DNA from: Heterodera schachtii
Lineage: Eukaryota > Nematoda > Chromadorea > Rhabditida > Heteroderidae
Length of the DNA stretch: 64,000 bases
Direction of reading: 5' to 3'
Assembly (NCBI GenBank): GCA_023374025.1
Contig: SIJG01000122.1
Location: 303,857 to 367,856 of the forward strand
Under the pieces are notes generated by a model. It saw nothing but the letters and a program-made list of their open reading frames with translations, did no database searches and had not been told where the DNA came from. Shown here one piece after another: positions 55,942 to 64,000 of the stretch (position 1 is the first letter of the stretch; every line of letters begins with the position of its first letter). The position numbers and the translations under genes were made by a program.

Positions 55942-56765
55942 ATGGAATCTGGTGATTTGTTGCTCATCACGTCGAACAATTTCAAAAATCTTTTGGACGC
56001 ACATTTACGTACTTTTTTGTTGGAAAGATTATCATCGTTTGGAGTTCAATCCGCTGACTTGGCTGACTTCAAACGCTTATCTGATGACAGTTTTGTAGTG
56101 CGTTTTTCCCCTGGCTCCAGCACCAAAAAACTCCGTTCGCATTTCTTCGGTGGAAAGTCAAGGTGTTTTTGCAAAAATTCTGTCTGTCCCTGCCTTTTTT
56201 TTTTGAAATGGGTTGCTGATCACCCGCTACCATGTCACAATGCCATTGTCGACGTCTGGTCCGCCATTTCCACAAGCTATCGGGAATGAATTACTTTGTT
56301 TTTGGGGTGCTTCGTATGCTTTCTCAAATTTTTACGCAGCTTCTTTTGAATTGGATGGGATCACTTATTCGTCGACCGAACAATTTTATCAGCATCAAAA
56401 AGCTTTGTTTTTCCGGGACTTTGAAGCTGCGTCTTCAATTATGAAGGCCAAAACTCCGGCAGAAATTAAAAAACTCGGGAAAATAACCGGATTAAATGCT
56501 TCAATATTGCCATTTGGCGAGATGTCTGTGAGAATCTGATGATGCGAGGCCTTCGAAAAAAATTCCAACAGAATGAGACGCTCAAAGAAATGCTTATAAA
56601 AACCGGTTCAAAGGTTTTGGTTGAGAGCTCCCCACACGATTTATTTTGGGGATGCGGAAAGGCAATGAACGACCCGCTTATGTTGAAAAATGAATGGAAT
56701 GGACAAAACAGAATGGGAATATTACTAATGCTTTTGCGAGATGAATTAAATTTGTTGGCCCATTA
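55942..56765 (+). pseudogene. NADAR (YbiA-like) domain cargo gene of the MULE element
   Basis: An N-terminal frame from ATG 55942 (MESGDLLLITSNNFKNLLDA, RTFLLERLSSFGV) of unknown type is followed, in another frame from about 56213, by a NADAR domain. It reads ELLCFWGASYAFSNFYAASF, ELDGITYSSTEQFYQHQKAL, AEIKKLGKITG, then after a 1-nt slip near 56493 FNIAIWRDVCENLMMRGLRK and SSPHDLFWGCGKAMN, NGQNRMGILLMLLRDEL. The whole family fold is covered. NADAR proteins act on NAD-derived ADP-ribose, and some bacterial ones remove ADP-ribose from DNA guanine. The join between the N-terminal part and the domain (intron or frameshift) is unresolved. Confidence 0.82.
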
Positions 56766-57540
56766 ATTATTGTGCAGTGATATAAAAATTGTTGATCAAA
56801 TTTCTAATTTTTTAAAATTTTTTCTTGAATAATTTGAAATTGAAAAAATTAAAAAAATTTGGTGGCGAGATTTCGGCCGGCGAGATTTCGGCCGGCGAGA
56901 TTTCGGCGGCGAGATTTTGTCGCGGCGAGATTTCGGCCGGCGAGATTTCGGCGGCGAGATTTCGGCGGCGAGATTTCGGCGGCGAGATTTTGTCCCGTCC
57001 CCCGTTTTTTCACTGGTGTTTTTACTGATGTTGATGAGGATTGGCCAAATCCAACTTCTGTCGGCAAAGCGTTGATCAAATGGCTGCACACTCCGAGCAA
57101 AGATGGAAAATCGAAGCGATTGTTTTTTGAAGATAGCGCACGAAGAAACTTCGGTTGGATCAACGCTTTCAAGGAGGTGTGTGTGTTTGATCACATTCTC
57201 ATCAAATATTTGGATTTGATTTTCAATGTTTCGTTTCCCATTTTTTGTTTAGGAATTTATTTGTGCCACCACCACTTCTGTCAGCTACACAATTAATTTC
57301 AGTAGTTTAACGTCAATTGTGCCATTTGAATTGGTCAACGAACGGACTAACGAGAAGCTGACACTGACAAATGAGGGCTCTTTCGGGTCAATTAATTATT
57401 GGTTGTTGAAGCGATGGCCAATTTTGGGAGAGACGGCGGCGGTTCAGCGGAAAAATGGAAATTTGGATGCCAATTTGAACAGTGTCTTTTTTCATTTGCG
57501 TGGCTGGCGGGAAAAATTGGATCGGGTGAGCAACAAAATC

Positions 57541-57928
57541 GGCTCTAGTGCACTTTATGAGTCCAATCGACTTTTATGAGTCCAATCACTGGTTTTTATA
57601 CAATAACTTTGTTCATGTTTGAACAGACCCTATCTTTTTGGTAACATTCGAAACATAAAGTCTAACGAAGCTAAAATGTATAAAATCGCAGCGTTTAGGT
57701 AAGTACCAAAAAAGATATGATCAATTAAGTAATTGCTGGTCATTTTTGTTTGTAACTTTATTGAAATGTTAGAATTCTCTTGTTTTTTCGTATTATTACA
57801 TTATTTATTGTTAGACTTTGTGCTTTCGAATGATACCAAAAAGATAGGGTTTGTTCGAACATGAACAAAGTTGTTGTATAAAAACCCGGGATTGTCAATT
57901 GATTGGACTCATAAAGTGCACTAGAGCC
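57541..57928. mobile_element. Foldback MITE, 388 bp, 8-bp target duplication
   Basis: ACAAAATC at 57533-57540 and 57929-57936 flanks inverted ends ggctctagtgcactttatga and tcataaagtgcactagagcc. The arms extend over 100 bp (tatctttttggtaacattcg versus cgaatgataccaaaaagata). It sits in intron 4 of the type 1 gene. Relics of the same family are at 28060, 33475 and about 62240. Confidence 0.88.
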
Positions 57929-58045
57929 ACAAAATCAACAACTTTTCCTAAATAATTCAATTTGCGATCAATTTTTAGCCCTTTGTCACCACCGCAACCA
58001 GCAGCAGCAAAAGCGGCGGATCAAAGCAGTAAAAAGAGCGCCTAA

Positions 58046-58910
58046 TTATGTGAAAGTGAATTTTTGGCACTTGACAAATAGTCGATCATTTGGAATTATT
58101 TGCATGAAAATTGTTGCTTTGATATTGTATTACTTTTTTCTTCTCTTTAAAGGTTGATTTTTTATTGGTCAATTTTATTTTTACCGGAACTCTCTGTGAC
58201 TAAACTTAAATTTATCAACAAAAAAAAAATTGTTATTGTTTTTCATTAGTTCCATGGAGTATTTTTGGCTAAATTTTTGTTAGTATTTGCATTTGGCAGA
58301 AAATTAATTTTAAAAAATCACAAAATGAACAAAAAACTTGGCTAAATAAAAATCATAAATTTTGTTTAAAATATTTTCTTAACATATGTATAACAAACTG
58401 ATCAAATAGTTAGCTAAAAATAAAAAGTTGATAAGCATTTAAGGGTAGCTTTTGTATTTTAATCATAAAAAAAAAACAAATTTAAAAGAAAACGTCAACC
58501 GGTATCGAACTCATAACAAAAAAAATCATTAAACATTGGACAGTTCTCAAAAATGACTGATTTCTACCGTATTTCAAGGGAAAATGATCAAAAATTGATC
58601 ATTTTATGGTAATTAAAAAAATCAGCTGAAAAATTAGTAAAAAAAAAAACTTTAAAGAATTCTTTTTAAAGTTTTTCTAGGCTAGAAAATCCATTTAGAT
58701 TTATTTTATTTAAAAATTCTAAGTTTTAGTTGAAAATTCTTAGAAATTTTTTTGTACGAGTTGCCATGACACCGCTGCTCTGCGGGTATACCTAAGTCAT
58801 AGAGAGAATTTTGTTCTTTCTGGCCCCCCTATCCAAAATTTACAGAAAAATTTTCCCAGCCCCTCGGAATTTTTTTTCCTAAAACGATACGGAATCCTCA
58901 AAAATACGCT
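58046..58910. other. Spacer, no gene seen
   Basis: AT-rich between the last type 1 gene and the type 2 promoter. Several 'taaaaatcataaa' stretches, no delimited repeat or coding signal. Confidence 0.5.
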
Positions 58911-58916
58911 AATATT

Positions 58917-58940
58917 TTTAGTATAAAAATGCCCTTGTTT
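58917..58940 (+). promoter_or_regulatory. TATA core promoter of type 2 copy 3
   Basis: tttttagtataaaaatgccc lies about 80 nt before the ATG at 59012. It matches the elements upstream of the two other type 2 genes and the 51.3-kb relic. Confidence 0.65.
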
Positions 58941-59204
58941 CCTTCTTCCCCTCCTCACTCGATTCATTCAATTATTCCGATATTTTCCCCGCTCATTTTG
59001 TTGCTACAAAAATGTCTTCGGAAATTCTGTACGTTTATTTTTTGTTTTTTTCTGAAATTTCACATTTCTTTTGCTCAATTCTTGACCAGCAGAATTGTGT
59101 AGATAAAAACTCAAAACTAATGTTGAAGGCTTATCTTAGTTTTAAAAAAGACCAAAAAAAAACTAAAACTTCACATTTGGAGGGGTCAAGGCAGTTCGTA
59201 CAAT

Positions 59205-59537
59205 TTCAAATGGGAATGGCCATAACTTTTTTTAAGACAAACAAATTCTTCAAAATTGGTATCATTCCAAAACGCTACATGTTTAGAAGCTATCATTAAG
59301 CAGAAGCTAAGCGATTAATCGTCTCATCAAAAAGTTATGGTTTATAGTTTACAAAAAATTAGGATTTTCTTGAATTTTTAGTCTTATACATAAAACATTA
59401 TTTTTTGGTGAGATGATTAATCGCTTAGCTTCTGCCTAATGATAGCTTCTAAACATGTAGAGCTTTCGAATGATACCAATTTTGAAGAATTTGGTTGTCT
59501 TAAAAAAAGTTATGGCCATTCTCATTTGAAATTGTAC
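59205..59537. repeat. Foldback element in intron 1 of type 2 copy 3
   Basis: Arms about 59205-59335 and 59405-59537 are reverse complements (gaatggccataacttttttt; aattggtatcattccaaaac; gcagaagctaagcgattaat). It belongs to the dispersed ATCATTCGAAAGCTT family. Confidence 0.8.
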
Positions 59538-60925
59538 GAAATGCCATCGACCCACATTTGGATTCTCTCGCTTTCATTGCTTTTCCCTCCCATCCCTTTC
59601 ATTCATTTTCCAAATTCATTTCTTTCAGTTGGTGTGCCGTGTTTCTTCTGCTGTTTGTCGGCTGTGCCATCATTCTTTGGTTCTTTTTGGATCATGTCAA
59701 AAAACGACTACTCTCTCACAAAAAAGAAATGTAAAAAATTCAACAAAAATTTTTGAAAATTTCTCAAATTTTCAGTTTTATCTGCGCCGATTGTTGGCTT
59801 TTGGTGTTCGATTTTCTTGCGCCTTCTCAACTTGGCCTTGAATTGCACTGATTAGCCGCCGCTTTGACATTTACGTCGACGAACACTTCAAAACACGCAA
59901 ATGGAAATTGGGCAAAATGCGAATTTGCCACAAAATTGGAGAGAATGGCACCAAACAAATGCAAATTGCCAAATCCGATGGAAATCCATTGCCAATTCCG
60001 CAAAATCCGTTGCCCAACAAAGTCATCGGATTCCGAGGCATTCTGATCTTGTAAAAAATAGATTAATTTGGTTAATTTTTCATCTACTTTTTCGGCTTTT
60101 CAGGTACATCGATCAAAATGTCATCGCATTTCTCCGCCGTTTTCACCGTTTTTTCGCCGTTTGTTCAATATACTTGGACAATACCACGGCCAATGATCGC
60201 ATTTCGGAGTTTTTTTTGTTGAACATTTGGCCAATGTTTCATTTGCGTGATTCAATTCGTGGCATGTATTTGAACGGCATCGTTTTTCGCCGCTTGCGCC
60301 AAATGGCCCCGGCACTGTTCACCGATTGTCCATCACTTTTCGATCTATCTTTCGATGACGGCATTCTCCCTGAATTTCCGATCGATGACAGTGCCAATGC
60401 GTCGGATGGCCAAGCGGTGGCCAAATGGCTGTTCACGCCTCATCCAAACAATGTGCCGAACTTTCTCTACTGCGATGTGAGTTTGTCGATGGATCAATGG
60501 TCGTCAACAATGGAACAGTTCAAAACGGTGTGATTTGCACGCGGTGTTTTTTTAATTCAATTTTCTGTATTTTTTGTCCAATTTTCAGGCATTTTCCAAT
60601 GCTTCTTCTCCGATTGCTTTCCACATTTTGGTTCACTTTCAGCCGTCTTTTCCGATTGACTCTGTTGTGCCATTTGATCGGATCAACAAAGTGACTGGAG
60701 AGAAATTGATACTTCATCAATTTGCAAATGATATTTGGCTCAAACGTTGTCCAATTGCATGGGATCAGAGAAAATGGCAAAATGTGATCAATGAAGTGTT
60801 TTTTGCTCGACAGAATCCAATTAACATTTTGATCAGAGACGGCGGATTCGACGACGGGTGAACAAATTAATAAATTAAGACTGATTTCAAATGGTGGAAA
60901 ATCCGCCACCTTAGGCGTTTCGTAA

Positions 60926-61130
60926 AATCCGCAATTTTAGCGATTTTTTCGACATAACATGGCATAACTTTGCTTAAAGGCAATCAAATTATTTGAGGTT
61001 TTACATGCTAATAGAGAAAAAGTTTGGCTATTGATTGATATTAAGAAATTTAAAATTTGATTGCCTTTAAGCAAATTATGCCATGTTTTGTCGAGAAAAT
61101 CGCTAAAATTGCGGATTTTACACCTAAACA
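60926..61130. repeat. Foldback element in intron 5 of type 2 copy 3
   Basis: gtaaaatccgcaattttagc near 60922 and gctaaaattgcggattttac near 61103 are inverted partners; cataacatggcataactttg and caaattatgccatgttttgt continue the arms. There is no coding content. Confidence 0.75.
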
Positions 61131-61338
61131 AAGCTGCTTCTATAGACTTTCAGGACTCTTTCAATTTTCTAAGGCCCTAAGACCAAATCCAAGTGGCTGT
61201 TAATGCATTAATCTGAGTGTTAATTTTGATCAAGCCTAATCCCGATTTGATTCATTAGCAAATTGTTTTTTCAGTCTTCTCGACGTTGCTTCTCCCGGGC
61301 CAAGTGATCAGCAAGCAGAAATGCCATCATCTCGATAA

Positions 61339-62480
61339 TATTGTGTAGTTGTTTGTTTGTATGTATTTGACTTTTTGCTTGCTCTTAATTCGTCCATTTC
61401 CATTGTATTATTGTATGTAATTAATAATTAATTCATTTGTGAAGTCGTTGCTTGGCTTTTAATTACAAAAATTGGCTTTTTGGAAAAAGGCGCCTCAAAG
61501 AATTGCTAAAAACCTGGTTTTTGATCCCGAATGCACAGAAATTTATGATTTTGTTTATTTCCTCCCAAATTGTTAAAATTTATTACGTGAGACGAAAAAT
61601 ATAAATAATATACCTAATACATTTTTGATCGAATTAATTGTAAAGTTAACTGATTTAAAGCAATTTTTCAAATTTTCTGTGCTATTATCCCATTATGTTT
61701 GATTTAAAATTGCATTTGGCGTTTTGTTGTTGTTAATTTTCTGTCATCATTTTTTTTTTGTTGCTTCTGATTTGGTGTTTAGGATTAATAGATTAATTGT
61801 AATTGTGTTAGTTTATGCAGTCTGCTGCTAAAGTTTAAGTTATCTGCCCTATGTATTGATTTGTCCTCGCCTTTTTTTTTATTTGCATGGAAGAAACGAT
61901 TAACTTTTCTTCGGCATTTGTGCATATTTGTGGACGACGACACCAAACGTCGTACATATTATTATTAGGCCAACTCGTACGTACACATAACTTTTGTCAA
62001 AATTGACCCAATTAAACATTCTTGGTATCATGCGATAGCCCTTAAGGTTTTTTATTTCCTTGCAAAATGAAAAAAGATTGATAAAGTTTAAAAAAAAAGT
62101 TGGGTTTTTAACGTATTTTGTTTGCAAAACTGTTTGCTGGCACTTTTCTAGTTTTTACCGGACTAATTGAACATACATTTGGAATTTTATCAAATGCCAT
62201 TTTACTCTCCGACATTTTTTAAATTTCTCCCACTATTTATGAGTCCTATGCATTAGAGCCGACTTTTCTCTCCCTAAAGGTCGGAGTGGAATCAAACATA
62301 AAATTGTACTTTGAATGCTTTTTCACCAACAAAGTCATTGACATCGTCGTGGGGTATGGTATGAGCCCCCTACCGTATCAATTACCACACGGTAAACATT
62401 TGCTGTGTATTGTAATAATGTATTTTAGCTCGAAAAACTCTAAAAAGCATTCTCAAACCTAATGGCTAACTTGCTATTAG
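61339..62480. other. 3' flank of type 2 copy 3 and spacer
   Basis: 61370-61440 is the type 2 3' flank conserved at 27830 and 33200 in reverse (cgtccatttccattgtatta). 61960-62100 carries repeat words (ggccaactcgtacgtacaca, cttggtatcatgcgatagcc). 62240-62270 has a relic of the ctctagtgcac MITE (cattagagccgac). No gene is supported. Confidence 0.5.
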
Positions 62481-62485
62481 AGACC

Positions 62486-63790
62486 GGACAAGAGGGTCGG
62501 TCGAACGGTTTCGGTTAAAAACCGAAAAAAAACCGAAACCGAAAAAAAACCGAAAAACTCAAAAAATTCTCGGTCGAACGGTTTCGGTTAAAAAACCGAA
62601 AAAAACCGAACCGAAAAAAACCGAAGAAAAATTTTCGGTATATCGTTTCGGTTTCGGTTTTTTTTTTGAATTTTTATATTTTTTCCAAAAAAAGCAATAA
62701 AACATTTTTATTAACAGAAAAAGCTAAAGATCACCTCTGAACTAAATTGTAAAGCTATTGAAGCTCTATTGAATGGTGTACTAAAGTTTGGAAAATGATA
62801 GAAAGGCAGTCAAAAAACATGTTTTTTCTCCTTGATTCTAAAAAAACCCACAAAGATTAGTTTTAGCGATTTGGTGCCCTTTCTGACGTTTTTGTTCCCG
62901 AAAAATTCCAAAATTCAAAAAAATCGGAAAAATACACCCCTAAGAAATGATCTAAAAAAATTCAGAGAATATACCTTTATGAATTGAAAAATTTTCGCAA
63001 AAATTGTTCGCCAAAATTCATTTTTTCGGGACCCACGCGTTTGGGCGCGGCCGTTTGGGCGCTGGTCTATAAACATATTAAGATTTCGAATGTTACCAAA
63101 AATGTTGGATTTGGATGACATAGAAAAAAGTTATAGAAAGTTATAGTTGAAAAACATGCTGGCGCCCAAACGGCCGCGCCCAAAATTTAGTTTTTTGAAT
63201 TAGTTTTACGTGTTTTGCTCCCTAAAAATCATTAATAAAAAAAATTTAAATGCCTTTTTTCGTGCCTTTTTCGGGATTTTTGTGCCTTTTTTCGTGCCTT
63301 TTTCGGGATTTTTGTGCCTTTTTTCAGTGCCATTTTGCGCTTTTTGGTGCCTTAATTGCCAGCTCTAGCCATAACTTTAGGGCCGGCGGTGCTGATAAGC
63401 GCCGCCGGGAAATTTTTTTGTAATTTTAATGCTATTAGCAGATTTTGTCTAAAAATACCAAATTTTGAGATTTTGGACTAATTTTTTAAGAAAAGATAGC
63501 TTTTTGGGGGGTCGGCGGTGCCGATAGGCGCCGCCGGAGGAAAATTTTAAGAATTTTTAATGAATTTTGTTAAAAAATGGCCAACTGATTTGTCAAAAAA
63601 GTCGGTCGATTGTTTCGGTTTTTTAATTATTTCGGTCGAACGGTTTCGGTTAAAAAACCGAAAAAAACCGAAACCGAAAAAAACCGAAAAACTCAAAAAT
63701 TTCTCGGTCGGTTTTTTTCGGTTAAAAACCGAAACCGAAAATCGAAAAATACCGAAAAAAACCGAAAAAAAAACCGACCGGTTGTGGTAC
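62486..63790. repeat. Possible inverted-terminus element with cggttt repeats
   Basis: 62490-62660 and 63625-63782 are dense in ggtttcggttaaaaaccgaa words. The left outer sequence ggtcggtcgaacggtttcgg and the right outer aaaccgaccggttg suggest inverted ends about 1.3 kb apart. The motif itself is palindromic (cggttt/aaaccg), so orientation is hard to judge. No transposase or target duplication was found. Confidence 0.55.
63040..63188. mobile_element. Foldback MITE with gggcgcggccg ends
   Basis: tttgggcgcggccgtttggg at 63049 and cccaaacggccgcgcccaaa at about 63165 are perfect inverted partners around an AT-rich centre containing the dispersed 'atttcgaatgttaccaaaaa' word. No coding capacity. 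Confidence 0.8.
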
Positions 63791-64000
63791 TTAATTGACT
63801 TTTGACCTCTTTTATGTTTTAAATTATAATTATTTATTGGCGTTCTGTCTTTTCTTTCTTGTTATGGACCTAAATATTGTGTTTTTCAATTACGGTTCTC
63901 TTTTTTTTGTTTTGTTTTATTGTCTTCTCTTCTTTTGTTTTTTTGAATTTCTTTGGACGCTGATTTCATCAAATTTATTGCTGTGGTCTCGACTTTTAAA

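Larger units (their letters stand above)
53683..57002. mobile_element. MULE transposon carrying a NADAR gene, 8-bp target duplication
   Basis: CGTTTTTT occurs at 53675-53682 and 57003-57010. The left end gggtgcaccccaaaatctcg and the right end (reverse) ggggacgggacaaaatctcg align without gaps. Both continue into tandem cgccgaaatctcgcc/ggccgaaatctcgcc repeats in inverse orientation (53690-53823; 56862-56991), then matching AT-rich arms (tttcaatttcaaattattca). Inside, a FLYWCH-MULE transposase (-) and a NADAR-domain gene (+) are transcribed away from a shared central region at about 55684-55941. Confidence 0.92.
53000..58045 (+). pseudogene. Type 1 F-box-like gene split by a MULE insertion
   Basis: Exon 1 is 53000-53010, exon 2 53089-53355, exon 3 53401-53682 resuming at 57011-57176, exon 4 57253-57525 and the last exon about 57980-58045. 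The protein reads MNRR, WICGDVWMDILPSFDHAQLG, then HSAVISFIHANKQIWDRIGT, LNDLDQLNTIDSCRFF at the insertion point, VGKALIKWLHTPSKDG, VPFELVNERTNEKLTLTN and a PLSPPQ-like tail. Removing 53683-57010 leaves exon 3 at 448 nt, the right phase for the family. The exon-4 end is one base off the family phase, so the C-terminal tail is uncertain, and intron 4 carries a 388-bp MITE. Before the MULE arrived the gene was probably close to functional. Confidence 0.75.
59012..61338 (+). pseudogene. Type 2 membrane-anchored F-box-like gene copy 3, one base from intact
   Basis: Exons are 59012-59028, 59629-59730, 59776-60050, 60104-60527, 60589-60857 and 61275-61338; the sum is 1151 nt, one short of 384 codons. 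Exon 3 reads cttgaattgc where paralogues have ctcgaaattgc (near 59842), a one-base loss in an A run. Exon 2 codes a membrane segment (CAVFLLLFVGCAIILWFFLD) with KKRLLSHKK after it. Then come CADCWLLVFDFLAPSQLGLE, HRFFAVCSIYLDNT, RRLRQMAPALFTDCPSLFDL, SANASDGQAVAKWLF, VVPFDRINKVTGEKLILHQF and the tail DVASPGPSDQQAEMPSSR. Introns 1 and 5 hold foldback elements. F-box-like assignment is by weak pattern; a membrane-tethered adaptor is my inference. Confidence 0.8.

Overview
The window is eukaryotic and almost certainly nematode. The clearest signs are compact 41-54 nt GT-AG introns in nearly every gene, an interstitial array of the nematode telomere hexamer TTAGGC, a SPRY-domain gene, and a tandemly expanded F-box-like family that I associate with cyst nematodes (Globodera/Heterodera). 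The family-level placement is inference; the introns, repeats and protein motifs are read directly. Sequence is AT-rich and dense in transposons. One 241-base assembly gap interrupts it.

Layout. 1-5602: a 357-bp satellite array. 6.6-9.0 kb: a JmjC-domain gene with a KDM6-like core (+) and a SPRY-domain gene (-), both multi-exon. 9.7-10.2 kb: an inverted GC-rich minisatellite. 10.6-13.2 kb: remnants of a Maverick/Polinton-type viral element (capsid-like protein, two small virion-type proteins, packaging ATPase, zinc-ribbon protein). A TATA-binding-protein gene is packed head-to-head with it across a 91-bp gap. 14.0-20.5 kb: three copies of an unrecognised secreted protein family. One is intact (about 515 aa with a signal peptide), one is truncated and one is frameshifted and cut by the gap. 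20.7-22.4 kb: a long CT microsatellite.

22.9-26.8 kb: a FLYWCH-MULE transposon with termini made of tandem 19-bp repeats, broken by a nested 2-kb foldback element. 28.0-61.3 kb: the expanded family. Type 1 genes (F-box-like, about 373 aa, 5 exons) lie at 29.8, 31.8, 36.2, 39.0, 43.3, 45.3, 48.8 and 53.0 kb; only the 43.3-kb copy is fully intact. Type 2 genes, with a transmembrane segment before the F-box-like domain (6 exons), lie at 28.0, 33.4 and 59.0 kb, with a promoter/exon-1 relic at 51.4 kb. A head-to-head type 2/type 1 pair has been duplicated in tandem (28.0-31.5 and 33.4-38.8 kb).

This cluster is heavily attacked by DNA transposons whose edges can be fixed by target-site duplications: a MULE carrying a NADAR-domain gene (53683-57002), a hAT-like element (40248-42237) containing a pogo/Tigger element (40519-41913), several hAT-type MITEs and many foldback elements. 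For the 53-kb gene, conceptual removal of the insert and one 8-bp duplication returns the reading frame exactly.

Many genes differ from an intact family-length frame by one nucleotide, several times in short homopolymers. This may be real decay or residual long-read assembly error, and it affects which genes should be called dead.
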